Notes: generated from the sequence alone by a model not told the origin. A stretch of DNA of 64,000 bases from Amycolatopsis orientalis DSM 43388 (GCF_000411975.1 NZ_ASXG01000039.1:23101-87100), one strand, 5' to 3'; numbered from the stretch's first letter, positions 45,907 through 54,905 are shown. Translations and numbers: made by a program.

Positions 45907-47547
45907 TCAGTCGTAACTTCCCTCCACTGTCCACACTGGATTTTCCGTTCCGGAGCAGAGGACGAGCACCGCCTCCGGCGCTTCGTTCTCCCCTGCCGCG
46001 AGCAGCAGTTGCAGCCGGGCTCGCTGCGGTCCGGTCGATCGACGGCCCGAGGTGACCGGCCACGGACCGGCCCATCCGGTGATCGGCCGCGGCGGCCCGC
46101 CCTCGACGCACAGTCCGTGCGGCGGCGCGGTCAGCCGTTTGCGCGCGGTGAGGCCGACGGGCCGTCCCTGGTCGTCGATGACCTGGACTGGCAACGGTTG
46201 TTCCAGCACCGTCGCCGGCGACGGGGACGGCAACCGGGCGGGCCACGTGGCGTCCGGCGGTCCGACGGGTTCCCGCGGATCGCCCCACGGAATGAGCCGG
46301 ACCCGGCTCGCCGGATCTCGTCCGCCGTCGAGCAACGGCGTGACCACACCCTCCGGACCGAGCAGACCTTGCACTCGCACGAAGGCCCGGCCCGCCCGTT
46401 CGGCGGCCAATTCCTCGTCCTCGCCCGGGCCGGCGCCGGGATCGCTCCCCCGCCACAGCCCCAGCTGCAGTGACCTCCCTTCGACAGTCTCTTCCGGTTC
46501 GAGCCGCAACCGCGCGACCCCGGCCGTGGGCCGTTCGCCGGGCGCGACCTTGAGCCAGCCCTCGAACTGCCACCGGACCCGGTCCGCGACCCCTTGCGGC
46601 GTAAGCGGTTCCGCACAACGCCAGACGCGACCGAGCTGCTCGCCGTTCTCGGTGGTCGCGTATATACCCAATCGAGTGCACGCGAGCCCGCGATCAGCGA
46701 GCGCGGCGTGGAACCGCGCGCCGAGTTTTTTGGCCACGAACGCGGCGACATCCACCCGGGCGAGCACCGGATCGAACGACTCGGCGAGCGACAGCTCCGG
46801 CGGCGGCCTGCGGCGCAATGGCGGCCGGTCGGACAGCCCTCGAGCCAGCCGATGCGCGAGCACCCCGGTGCGCCCGAACCGCGCGGCTACGTCCCGCTCG
46901 CCGAGTTCGGCGAAGGCGCCGAGCGTGCGCAACCCGAGCCGGACGAGCAGGCCGACCAGATCCGCGCGCTCGGCATCCGGCTGGTCCAGTTCGGTCACTG
47001 GCAACGGGGCGAGAAATTCGGCGCTCCGCCCAGGTTCGACCAGCGCCCCCTGCCGCGCGGCGAGGGTCGCCGCGAACAGTCCTTCCGCCACCCCGACCTG
47101 GCATTCGACCCCGGCAGCCGCGGCCACCTGGTCCACCAGTTTCTCCGCGAGCCGCGGTTCGCCGCCGAAATATCCGGCCGCCCCCGCGACCGGAACCGCG
47201 AGCAGCCCAGGCCGCACCACTTCCAGCCCGACGACCAGTTCCTCCACCGCGGAGGCGACGTTCTCGAACAACCGCGCGTCGCGCGCCTCGTCCACGCCGA
47301 ACACCGCCAGCTCGGGGCACTGCGATTCCGCTTCGCGCCGCCGCATGCCGCGCCGGATGTTCCGCGCCCGCGCGACCGCAGTGCACGCGACGACCCGGTT
47401 CGCATGGAACACCGCCGCCGGCCGGGTCAGCACGCTCCCCGCCGCCGCGACGGCCGCGACCGCGGGCCAGTCCGGGCACCACAAGACCAGCATCCGCGTG
47501 GGATTGCGCCGCGGATCCCCTTGTCCTTTGTGGACACTCTGGTTCAC
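45907..47547 (-). CDS. imuB: ImuB, inactive Y-family polymerase-like mutasome hub
   Basis: A 546-aa protein. N-terminal Y-family palm/finger region begins RMLVLWCPDWPAVAAVAA, where active polymerases have a DxD-type acidic residue; here it is W/C, consistent with ImuB being catalytically dead. The HhH/little-finger region contains LRTLGAFAELGERDVAARFG. A beta-clamp-binding motif QLGLW lies near residue 360, matching the position of the clamp motif in mycobacterial ImuB. The long Pro-containing C-terminus binds partners in known systems. The GTG at 47547 overlaps the imuA stop (GTGA), so the two are coupled. Confidence 0.93.
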   Translation of the reverse strand: MNQSVHKGQGDPRRNPTRMLVLWCPDWPAVAAVAAAGSVLTRPAAVFHANRVVACTAVARARNIRRGMRRREAESQCPELAVFGVDEARDARLFENVASAVEELVVGLEVVRPGLLAVPVAGAAGYFGGEPRLAEKLVDQVAAAAGVECQVGVAEGLFAATLAARQGALVEPGRSAEFLAPLPVTELDQPDAERADLVGLLVRLGLRTLGAFAELGERDVAARFGRTGVLAHRLARGLSDRPPLRRRPPPELSLAESFDPVLARVDVAAFVAKKLGARFHAALADRGLACTRLGIYATTENGEQLGRVWRCAEPLTPQGVADRVRWQFEGWLKVAPGERPTAGVARLRLEPEETVEGRSLQLGLWRGSDPGAGPGEDEELAAERAGRAFVRVQGLLGPEGVVTPLLDGGRDPASRVRLIPWGDPREPVGPPDATWPARLPSPSPATVLEQPLPVQVIDDQGRPVGLTARKRLTAPPHGLCVEGGPPRPITGWAGPWPVTSGRRSTGPQRARLQLLLAAGENEAPEAVLVLCSGTENPVWTVEGSYD

Positions 47548-50066
47548 CCGACTGCCTCTTCCCGTGCCGCGACGCGTTTCTCGCCGCGGGAAACCCGTCC
47601 GTCCGGGCCGGGGAGAAGCACCGCTGCCGACCGTGGCCGGGCCGCTGCACCGCGTCCGCGAGCATGGACCTCGACCGGGCGGGAGCGGAGATGTCCGGCA
47701 CCGTGTTCGAGTACTCCGGTCCAAGCGCCTGGGGTGCAGTGCAGCTCGACGTCGGCGGAAGGCCAGTGCCCCAACGAAAGCAGCACGGCCCCGCGATGCC
47801 GAGCCCGCGCCGCGAGCCGGCGTGCGACGTCCGGCCGGACTGACCGAGGCTCGGTGACGACGAGGTCGACCCCGTCGAGCAGGGCGGCCATCACTGCCGG
47901 GTACTCGGCTCCCGGCTGAGGCACCAACGCGAGCCGCGAAATGGCGACCCCGTGCTCAGCCGCCGCGACGATCCCCAGCGACGGAACCCCGACCACCGCG
48001 GCCCACGCTCCGGCGGAGGTCGCCTCCGCGAGCAAGGCGAACAGCAACGAGGTGGAGGGGTGAACCGCGACGACACTCCCGCGACGCAACCCGGCCCCGG
48101 GGAGGAGATCGGCCAACGCTGGGGCGACAGGCAGCATCCGCCCGGCGGCCCGATCCCAGTCGGCCCGAGACGCCCGATCGGCGGCGACGGTGCTAGCGGT
48201 GCTGACGCCGGGGAGGGCGGTCAGTTTGGCCAGCGGATGCGCCGGATCCTCCGCCGGGTCCTCCGCGGCGGGGTGGAGCCGAGCCGGAGGAGGAAGTTCC
48301 GCCGGTTCGGAAGACGCGGCGTGCGGTTGAGCCTCGGGTTCAGCCGAGGCTAACGGCCGAAGCCGAACCGGCGGTTCGATCTCCGCTGCGGGCCGGTGCT
48401 CAGCAACTGAGCCGCCCCGACCCGAAGACTGCAGGCAGGCAGACGACGAGGCAGCGTCGACGGGCATCGACCCGGAGCGAAGCCCATGCCCTGACCGAGC
48501 CTGCGCACGAAGCCCGGCAGACGAGTTGGCTGGCGTCCACGGCTTAACCGCGGCGTCCAGAGAACTCAGCCGGGATTCGTTCTCCCCCATCGAGAACTTC
48601 AATCGCGGTGCCCCCGCAGCGACCGGCGTGCGTTCCTTCGCCAGCGCTTCAATCGCCGACCACGGCACTAGCACTTCCCACGAGCGTGCCGGCCGCGCCT
48701 CCGGCACGCTCGTGGGCGCGGAAGCCCGGGGGTCTGCGGCGGAGAAGATCTCCTGGGGCGGCTGGCCGAGGTTCTTCAGCCAGGTCGAAAACCCCGCTGT
48801 GTCAAGGACATCGAGCGCCTCGGAGCTAGCGGGAAGCAGGGAGGTGCCCGATTTTTCGGCCGCTGCCGAGGAGCCGCTCGCTTCGGGAACGGCCTCGGCC
48901 GGGGGCCAAGTGCTGGCTGCACCAGGCACTGCCTCGGCTACCGCGCAACCCGCTCCGGCCGCCTTGGTTAAAGCGCCATCCGACGCAGAAGCTCCGATGG
49001 CCTCCTCGGCCAAGGCCAATGCGCCATCGGCAGCCGTCCCCACCCCGGCCAAGCCCGAAACACCGCCCGGTCCAGAAACAGCCTCAGCCAAGGCCAAATC
49101 GCTGCCAGCACCCGACCCCACCCCGGCAGCCAAGACCGAAGCACCGCCCCGCCCAGCCAAGGCCGAAGCACCGCCAGCACCCGGCACCACTCCAGCCAAG
49201 ACCGAAGCACCACCTGGCCCAGAAACAGCCTCAGCCAAGGCCAAATCGCTGCCAGCACCCGACCCCACCCCGGCAGCCAAGACCGAAGCACCGCCCCGCC
49301 CAGCCAAGGCCGAAGCACGACCAGCGCCCGGCACCACTCCAGCCAAGACCGAAGCACTGCCTGGTCCAGAAACAGCCTCGGCCAAGGCCCAAGCACCGCC
49401 AGCACCCGATCCCGTACCGGCGGCCGAAGCACCGCCCCATCCAGCCAGAACCGAAGCACCGCCCGCCCCGGACACCGCCCCAGCCAAGACTGGAGCCTTG
49501 CCCGGTCCAGAAACAGCCCCGGTCAAGACCAAATCGCTGCCAGCGCCCAACCCCGTCCCCACAGCTGAGACCGAAGCACCGCCCCGCCCAGCCAAAACCG
49601 AAGCACCGCCAGCACCCGGCGCAACGCCAGCCGAAGCACCGCCAGCACCCGGCGCAACCCCAGCCGAAGCCGAAGCACCACCCGCCCCGGACACCCCAGC
49701 CAAGACCGGAGCATCACTCGCCCCCGAAGCGACACCGGCAAAAGCCGAAGCGCCCCCCACCTCCAAAGCCGCCCCGCCAACTTCCGGAACTCCCCCAGCC
49801 CCAGAAGCCCCCAAAGCCGCCCCAGCCACAGCCGAAGACCCGCTCGCCACCAACTCCCCCGGAGCCACCCCGGCCAGAGCCGAAACCCCGCCCGCCCCGG
49901 AAAAATCAGCCCCGGAAAAGCCAGCCGCCACACCAGCCGTGACCGCACCGTCCGCGGAAGTCCCCCTGGTTTCCCGAGCCGCCCCCGCGACCCCGGAAGA
50001 CCCGGTTTCCGCGATCTTCGAAGCAATCCCCGAAGAAGCAGCCCCCGAAGCCGCTCCGGTCCTCAC
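47544..50066 (-). CDS. imuA: ImuA'-like RecA-fold mutasome protein with about 600-residue Gly/Ala-rich extension
   Basis: 840 aa. The GTG at 50066 has a perfect AAGGAGG five nt upstream, and a LexA box with promoter lies 176 bp further up, so this distant start is well supported. Residues about 610-840 are the RecA/ImuA-like core (LAKLTALPGVS, LADLLPGAGLRRGSVVAV, GVPSLGIVAAAEHGVAISRLALV, LDGVDLVVTEP), but Walker A is not canonical. Residues 1-450 are A/G/S/V-rich low complexity (GGASVLAG-type, PGRS-like) with 49-residue tandem repeats. Residues 450-610 are mixed Pro-rich with some folded-looking pieces (STWLKNLGQPPQEIF, SWEVLVPWSAIEAL). Mycobacterial ImuA' is about 200 aa, so the extension is unusual. 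The stop overlaps imuB. Confidence 0.85.
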   Translation of the reverse strand: MRTGAASGAASSGIASKIAETGSSGVAGAARETRGTSADGAVTAGVAAGFSGADFSGAGGVSALAGVAPGELVASGSSAVAGAALGASGAGGVPEVGGAALEVGGASAFAGVASGASDAPVLAGVSGAGGASASAGVAPGAGGASAGVAPGAGGASVLAGRGGASVSAVGTGLGAGSDLVLTGAVSGPGKAPVLAGAVSGAGGASVLAGWGGASAAGTGSGAGGAWALAEAVSGPGSASVLAGVVPGAGRASALAGRGGASVLAAGVGSGAGSDLALAEAVSGPGGASVLAGVVPGAGGASALAGRGGASVLAAGVGSGAGSDLALAEAVSGPGGVSGLAGVGTAADGALALAEEAIGASASDGALTKAAGAGCAVAEAVPGAASTWPPAEAVPEASGSSAAAEKSGTSLLPASSEALDVLDTAGFSTWLKNLGQPPQEIFSAADPRASAPTSVPEARPARSWEVLVPWSAIEALAKERTPVAAGAPRLKFSMGENESRLSSLDAAVKPWTPANSSAGLRAQARSGHGLRSGSMPVDAASSSACLQSSGRGGSVAEHRPAAEIEPPVRLRPLASAEPEAQPHAASSEPAELPPPARLHPAAEDPAEDPAHPLAKLTALPGVSTASTVAADRASRADWDRAAGRMLPVAPALADLLPGAGLRRGSVVAVHPSTSLLFALLAEATSAGAWAAVVGVPSLGIVAAAEHGVAISRLALVPQPGAEYPAVMAALLDGVDLVVTEPRSVRPDVARRLAARARHRGAVLLSLGHWPSADVELHCTPGAWTGVLEHGAGHLRSRPVEVHARGRGAAARPRSAAVLLPGPDGRVSRGEKRVAAREEAVG
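48677..48716. repeat. 16-bp perfect inverted repeat inside imuA
   Basis: CCCACGAGCGTGCCGG (48677-48692) is exactly complementary to 48701-48716, with an 8-nt loop. It lies within the linker-coding part of imuA and resembles intergenic palindromes of this genome, so it may be an inserted palindromic element. Confidence 0.7.
49087..49662 (-). repeat. Tandem repeats of about 147 bp encoding the ImuA extension
   Basis: Units start at 49087, 49234, 49381 (141 bp) and 49522 (partial). The first two differ at only a few positions. All length differences are multiples of three, so the reading frame is kept. Each unit encodes about 49 residues of GGASVLAG/GSGAGSDLALAEAVSGPG type on the minus strand. 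Confidence 0.85.
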
Positions 50067-50241
50067 TGGTTCCTCCTTCCGCCGAGACCGGTCGACAGCC
50101 CGTCCCGGGCAAGGCCGTCACACCAGCCCGGGACGGACGCCGACACACCGCGGGGAAGGCGGTTCCGCATCCTCATCCGTGCGGAAACCGCACGGTCACC
50201 CAACAATCGCACCCAACAGCACACCACTGCGCCGAACAGAA

Positions 50242-50257
50242 TCGAACACCCGTTCGA
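50242..50257. promoter_or_regulatory. LexA (SOS) box of the mutasome operon
   Basis: TCGAACACCCGTTCGA is a perfect match to the actinobacterial LexA site TCGAAC-N4-GTTCGA. It lies upstream of imuA-imuB-dnaE2 and also 107 bp upstream of the divergent GNAT gene. Known SOS control of imuA'/imuB/dnaE2 in mycobacteria supports the role. Confidence 0.92.
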
Positions 50258-50265
50258 CACCATCC

Positions 50266-50294
50266 AGTCTCACCCGCCCCTCCCCCGCTGTCAA
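50266..50294 (-). promoter_or_regulatory. Predicted imuA promoter
   Basis: On the minus strand TTGACA (50294-50289), 17 bp, then GAGACT (50271-50266). The predicted start is near 50259, placing the LexA box at about +2 to +17, a good position for repression. It leaves a leader of about 190 nt before the GTG. Confidence 0.6.
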
Positions 50295-50364
50295 GCGCGC
50301 ACGGAGAAACAACCCGGAAGATCACCGGACACCAGGAAAACGGCTCTTTACACTGGGAACCCTG

Positions 50365-50877
50365 ATGAAGACGGGACACATCGCCCTGCGGGGCATCACC
50401 GAAGCCGACCTGCCGGTGCTCGACCGGTTCTCCACGGACCCGGACGGCACCGGGACCTTCCAGTGGACGAGTTTCACCGGACCGCGGGCGCGGCGCCGGT
50501 TCGCCGAGGACGGGTTCCTCAGCCCGGCGTCCAGCGCGGTCGCGGTGACTGTCGACTCGGTCGTCGCCGGGATGGCCACCTGGGAGGCGGCCGACCGGGG
50601 CGGGCCCGCCGGCGGGTGCTTCCGGGTCGGCGTCGCGTTGCTGCCCGATTACCGCGGCCACGGCACCGCCGCGAAGGCCTACCAGCTGCTCGTCGACCAG
50701 GTCTTCCGGCACACCCGCGCGCACCGGCTCGAAGCCTTCGTCGACAGCGAGGACCTCGCCGGGCAGCATACGCTGGAGAAGACCGGCTTCCACCGCGAAG
50801 GCCTGCTGTGCCAGGTCACCTGGCGCGACGGCGGCTACCGCGACGAGGTCGTCTACGCGATCCTGCGCGAGGGATGA
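50365..50877 (+). CDS. GNAT family N-acetyltransferase (RimJ/RimL-like)
   Basis: A 170-aa protein. MKTGHIALRGITEADLPVLDRF begins the fold; acetyl-CoA-binding motif A is VGVALLPDYRGHGTAAKAYQLL, with the later EAFVDSEDLAGQHTLEKTGFHREG giving motif B. It probably acetylates a small molecule or N-terminus; substrate unknown. The frame is open more than 1.8 kb upstream, but that part is antisense to imuA and not counted. TACACT lies 10 nt before the ATG. The mutasome LexA box upstream could also affect it. Confidence 0.9.
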   Translation: MKTGHIALRGITEADLPVLDRFSTDPDGTGTFQWTSFTGPRARRRFAEDGFLSPASSAVAVTVDSVVAGMATWEAADRGGPAGGCFRVGVALLPDYRGHGTAAKAYQLLVDQVFRHTRAHRLEAFVDSEDLAGQHTLEKTGFHREGLLCQVTWRDGGYRDEVVYAILREG

Positions 50878-50881
50878 AAAA

Positions 50882-50909
50882 CCGGCCGGGACCCGAAAGT
50901 CCCGGCCGG
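50882..50909. terminator. Bidirectional terminator between GNAT and purH
   Basis: An 11-bp perfect stem (CCGGCCGGGAC with GTCCCGGCCGG) with loop CCGAAA. On the minus strand it is followed by a short T-run, ending the purN-purH transcript. Confidence 0.85.
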
Positions 50910-50921
50910 CCAGCGAAAAAA

Positions 50922-52484
50922 TCAGTGCGCGAAGTGGCGCGTTCCAGTGAGGTACAGGGTGATCCCGGCGGCCTCTGCGGCGGCGATCACCTCGGCGTCG
51001 CGGATGGAGCCGCCGGGCTGCACGACGGCTCGCACGCCGGCCTCGATCAGCACCTCGAGCCCGTCCGGGAACGGGAAGAACGCGTCCGACGCGCCGACCG
51101 AGCCCTTCGCCCGGTCGCCCGCCCGCGAGACCGCCAGCCGCGACGAGTCGACGCGGTTGACCTGTCCCATGCCGACGCCGACGGTCGCCTGCTCGTGCGC
51201 CAGCAGGATCGCGTTGGACTTCACCGCGCGCAGCGCCCGCCACGCGAATTCCAGGTCCGCCAGGGTCTTCTCGTCGGCGGGCGTGCCGGTGGCCAGCTCC
51301 CAGTTCGCCGGGTCGTCGCCGGGGGCGTCGATCGCGTCGGCGGTCTGCACGAGCACGCCGCCGGAGATCGGCCGGAACTCCACCGGGGCCGCGTTCTCGA
51401 GCACGGGCAGCTTCAGCAGCCGCACGTTCTTCTTGCGCTGCAAGATCTCCAGTGCTTCCGGCTCGAAGTCGGGGGCGAGCACGACCTCGGTGAAGACCTC
51501 GGCGATCTGCTCCGCCGCCGCGACGCTCACCGGGCGGTTCGTGGCGATCACGCCGCCGTACGCGGACACCGGGTCGCAGGCGTGCGCCTTGCGGTGCGCT
51601 TCGGCGACGTCCGTGCCGACCGCGATCCCGCACGGGTTGGCGTGCTTGATGATCGCGACCGCCGGCTCGGAGAAGTCGAAGGCGGCGCGACGGGCGGCGT
51701 CAGTGTCGACGTAGTTGTTGTACGACATCGCCTTGCCGTGAAGCTGCTCCGCGTGCGCGAGGCCCGGCTGCGCGCTGCGGTACAGCGCCGCCTTCTGGTG
51801 CGGGTTCTCGCCGTAGCGCAGTACGTCCGCACGGTCCCACGTCGCGCCGAGGAAGTCCGGGAAGCCGCTGTCGTCCGCAGGCGCATACGCGTTGGCGAAC
51901 CAGGACGCGACAGCGGTGTCGTACGCAGCAGTGTGCGCGTACGCGGCAGCAGCGAGCCGCTTGCGGTCCGAGAGTTCGAAGCCGCCCGCGGAGACCTGCT
52001 CAAGCACCCACGGGTACCGCGCCGGGTCCACGACGACAGCGACGCTGCCGTGGTTCTTCGCGGCCGCGCGCACCATCGCGGGACCGCCGATGTCGATGTT
52101 CTCGACGCAGTCCTCGGGGCTCGCGCCGGACGCGACAGTCTCCTGGAACGGGTACAGGTTCACCACGAGCAGGTCGAACGCAGCGATGTCGAGCTGCTTG
52201 AGCTGCGCGACGTGGTCCGCGTTGTTCTGGTCGGCGAGCAGACCGGCGTGCACGCGCGGGTGCAGCGTCTTGACCCGGCCGTCGAACGACTCGGGGAACC
52301 CGGTGACCTGCTCGACCGGCGTGACCGGGACCCCGGCGTTCGCGATGACCTTCGCCGTGCCGCCGGTCGACACGATCTCCACGCCGGCCGCGTGCAGGCC
52401 GGTCGCGAGCTCGAGCAGGCCGGCCTTGTCCGAGACGCCGATCAGCGCGCGCCGGACCGGGCGCCGTCCCTGTGCTGTGCTCAC
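50922..52484 (-). CDS. purH: AICAR transformylase / IMP cyclohydrolase
   Basis: A 520-aa bifunctional enzyme of the last two purine steps. N-terminal MGS-like IMP cyclohydrolase domain ([38 protein letters not shown]). C-terminal AICARFT domain ([23 protein letters not shown] with the catalytic Lys-His, [19 protein letters not shown]). GTG 52484 follows GGTGAGG and overlaps the purN stop (GTGA). It needs 10-formyl-THF from FolD. Confidence 0.97.
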   Translation of the reverse strand: MSTAQGRRPVRRALIGVSDKAGLLELATGLHAAGVEIVSTGGTAKVIANAGVPVTPVEQVTGFPESFDGRVKTLHPRVHAGLLADQNNADHVAQLKQLDIAAFDLLVVNLYPFQETVASGASPEDCVENIDIGGPAMVRAAAKNHGSVAVVVDPARYPWVLEQVSAGGFELSDRKRLAAAAYAHTAAYDTAVASWFANAYAPADDSGFPDFLGATWDRADVLRYGENPHQKAALYRSAQPGLAHAEQLHGKAMSYNNYVDTDAARRAAFDFSEPAVAIIKHANPCGIAVGTDVAEAHRKAHACDPVSAYGGVIATNRPVSVAAAEQIAEVFTEVVLAPDFEPEALEILQRKKNVRLLKLPVLENAAPVEFRPISGGVLVQTADAIDAPGDDPANWELATGTPADEKTLADLEFAWRALRAVKSNAILLAHEQATVGVGMGQVNRVDSSRLAVSRAGDRAKGSVGASDAFFPFPDGLEVLIEAGVRAVVQPGGSIRDAEVIAAAEAAGITLYLTGTRHFAH

Positions 52485-53110
52485 GAAAACCTCACCTTTC
52501 GTCCGTCCACGGTGCACCCACCACGGCCGAGTCGCTCGATCGTTTCAACCAGCAGCCTGCGTTCCACGGCTTTGATCCGCTCGTGCAGGACGTCTTCGGT
52601 GTCGTCGGTCTCCACCGGCACCGCCTCCTGGGCGATGACTGGGCCAGTGTCCACCCCGGCGTCGACGAAATGCACCGTCGATCCGGTGACGCGCACGCCG
52701 GCCGCCAGCGCGTCGGCGACCGCGTGCATCCCGGGGAACGACGGCAGCAGCGCGGGGTGGGTGTTGATCACGCGGCCGGAGAACCGCGACAGGAACTCCG
52801 GCCCGAGAATCTTCATGAAGCCCGCGGACACCACGAGGTCGGGCTGGTAAGCCGCGACCGCCTCGGCGAGCGCGCGGTCCCACGCGGCCCGGTCCGGATG
52901 GTCGGCGACGCGCACGGTGAACGACGGCACGTCCGCCCGTTCCGCGCGCGCGAGCGCCTCGATGCCGGTGCGGTCGGCGCCGACCGCGACGACGGTGGCC
53001 GGGAACCCGGGCTGCCCGGCGGCGTCGAGCACGGCCTGCAACAGCGTGCCGGAACCGGACGCGAGCACGACGATCTTCACCGGAGTGGGCAGTTCCAAGC
53101 GGCTGGCCAG
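52481..53110 (-). CDS. purN: Phosphoribosylglycinamide formyltransferase
   Basis: About 209 aa, transferring formyl from 10-formyl-THF to GAR. Conserved blocks: [33 protein letters not shown], the catalytic [12 protein letters not shown] with Asn/His, and [13 protein letters not shown]. The start is uncertain. AAGGAG lies 6 nt before CTG 53110, giving a length close to mycobacterial PurN; TTG 53098 and GTG 53080 are in frame but lack a ribosome site. It is upstream of and coupled to purH. Confidence 0.93.
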   Translation of the reverse strand: MASRLELPTPVKIVVLASGSGTLLQAVLDAAGQPGFPATVVAVGADRTGIEALARAERADVPSFTVRVADHPDRAAWDRALAEAVAAYQPDLVVSAGFMKILGPEFLSRFSGRVINTHPALLPSFPGMHAVADALAAGVRVTGSTVHFVDAGVDTGPVIAQEAVPVETDDTEDVLHERIKAVERRLLVETIERLGRGGCTVDGRKVRFS

Positions 53111-53172
53111 AACGGGCTCCTTGCACGGCGGTACGCCTCGGGCGCACGGCGCTTCACCAGGTCGCCCCAACC

Positions 53173-54762
53173 CTAACGGTCGTCCTCGGCGGGCTTCGCG
53201 TCGCCGGAGTCCTCGGTGGACTCGGTCACAGCCTCCGGCTCTTCGGCGGGGGTTTCGGGCTTGTCCTCGGTCTTCTCCTCGACCGCGGCGGCTTCGGTTT
53301 CCGGCTCGTCCTCCGGCAGGTCGAGGCCCAGTTCGGCGTCGGCTTCGGCGTCGAAGTCCTCGTCGTCCTCCGCGTCCTCAGCCACGTCCGAGTCTTCCGC
53401 GGATTCCTCACCAGCGTCTTCGGGCTCTTCCGCGTCTTCGGATTCTTCGGAGTCCGCTGCCTCGGCGGTGTCCGCCACGTCCTCCTCGGACTCGGACTCG
53501 GACTCCGCCTCGGTCTCCTCGGGCTCGGTGCCCTCGGGCGCGGCCTCGTCGTCCTCCACCTCGAGCGACTCGACCGGCCGCATCGGAGCGTGCGCCCCCG
53601 CGAAGAACGCCACGAACCCGGCCGGAATCACGATCCAGCAGAACGCGACGATCGACGCCACCCCGACCGGCACGCTGACCGGGTCGAACGGACCGTCGCC
53701 CAGCCGTCCGCCGGCGAGCGTGCCCAGCAGCACGCAGCCGAACCCGACCACCGCGCCCGCGACGACCACGACCCGCAGCCGCGCGGCCGGATCGTCGTCC
53801 ACTGCCCGGACCGACCAGCCGACCAGCACTCCGACCGCCAGCGGCAGCACCAGCAGCACCGGCCACCACGACGCGGCGTGCTCCGGAATGCCGCCGAGCA
53901 GCGGCACCCCGGGGACGGAACCGCCGCGGTAACCGATGAGGTGCACGCCGAGGTTGCCGACGCTGAATCCGGGCCCGCTCACGAACGACATCGCGGCGAC
54001 CACGGCGTTCGGCAGGTACAGCACGGAAAGCAGGAACAGCCCGAAGCTGGCCCCGAAGGACGGTTCGAAGAGGCTGGAAACCGTGCGCGCGGAAAGCGCC
54101 GTGGCGGCGGTCAGCGTCAGAGCGCCAGCGGCCAGGAGCGCGAACAATCCGAGCAGGCCCGCGCGCAACCCGCGAAGCGCCAGCGGGTCGAGCCGGTCGG
54201 CAAGCACCTGCGGCATCCCGAATCGGCGAAGGACCCCGGCGGTGGCCGCGAGACCGGAAAGCACCGCAGGCACCGCCCCGGCGAGCGCGATGTTCGCCTG
54301 CACCGGTTCGCCGACCGACAGCAGCGAAATCAGGAGTCCGAACAGCAGATGCGCCCCGGAAATCGCGCCGATCAACGGGACCGTGTGTCGAAGCCTGGCG
54401 CAGCGAAGCCGGCGCACCGCCTTGGCCGCCGCCCGCGCGACCAGCAGCACCACGCCGACCGTCGGCAACAGCGGCAGCATGCCTAGCGGATGGCCGCCGA
54501 TTCCGAGTTCGACCTGGTAGGCGGCCAGCCAGCCGGGTCCGGCCGACAGCAGCACGCCGCCCGCGGAGAAAATCGCGTGCCCGGCGGTCAGCGCGACCAG
54601 CGCGAGCAGGGTGGCGACCACCGCGTAGCCGGTGACGAGCGGGCCGAGCGCCGCGACGAGCAACACCCGGACCCGGGGTACATCCTGGTCAAGGGAGTCG
54701 CCCACCGGCTCGTCGCCCGCGGGGCGTCCGGGACTGGTGAGCACCTGCATGTCCCCGACCAT
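53173..54762 (-). CDS. perM: PerM-like cell division membrane protein (DUF6350)
   Basis: A 529-aa protein with about 10-12 TM helices over residues 25-410, then an acidic tail of roughly 130 residues with runs of E/D (ESESESEEDVADTAEA and similar) and little else. Position directly upstream of purN-purH is the same as Rv0955 (perM)-Rv0956-Rv0957 in M. tuberculosis, where PerM stabilises division proteins such as FtsB. ATG 54762 is chosen, with 54750 as alternative. The acidic tail is longer than I remember for mycobacterial PerM. Confidence 0.85.
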   Translation of the reverse strand: MVGDMQVLTSPGRPAGDEPVGDSLDQDVPRVRVLLVAALGPLVTGYAVVATLLALVALTAGHAIFSAGGVLLSAGPGWLAAYQVELGIGGHPLGMLPLLPTVGVVLLVARAAAKAVRRLRCARLRHTVPLIGAISGAHLLFGLLISLLSVGEPVQANIALAGAVPAVLSGLAATAGVLRRFGMPQVLADRLDPLALRGLRAGLLGLFALLAAGALTLTAATALSARTVSSLFEPSFGASFGLFLLSVLYLPNAVVAAMSFVSGPGFSVGNLGVHLIGYRGGSVPGVPLLGGIPEHAASWWPVLLVLPLAVGVLVGWSVRAVDDDPAARLRVVVVAGAVVGFGCVLLGTLAGGRLGDGPFDPVSVPVGVASIVAFCWIVIPAGFVAFFAGAHAPMRPVESLEVEDDEAAPEGTEPEETEAESESESEEDVADTAEAADSEESEDAEEPEDAGEESAEDSDVAEDAEDDEDFDAEADAELGLDLPEDEPETEAAAVEEKTEDKPETPAEEPEAVTESTEDSGDAKPAEDDR

Positions 54763-54855
54763 GACATCCGCGCTCGGCCGTCCGGGTGAGGCACGCCGCC
54801 CGGCGGACGTGGCGAATCCAACGCCCACCCGGTCGTGGCACCAGGCCCATAAAAA

Positions 54856-54888
54856 CACCCGCTGTGACACGGAGAGTCACAGCGGGTG
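54856..54888 (-). terminator. Intrinsic terminator of the DUF5336 gene
   Basis: A 13-bp perfect stem (CACCCGCTGTGAC / GTCACAGCGGGTG) followed on the minus strand by TTTTT, 17 bp past the stop at 54906. Confidence 0.9.
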
Positions 54889-54905
54889 GGTAACGCGAAC
54901 CGGTT

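Noticed and set aside
48526..50364. A plus-strand Pro/Ala-rich N-terminal arm for the GNAT protein
   Set aside because: The LexA box, promoter and perfect Shine-Dalgarno of imuA read the other strand, and the GNAT domain is complete from ATG 50365.
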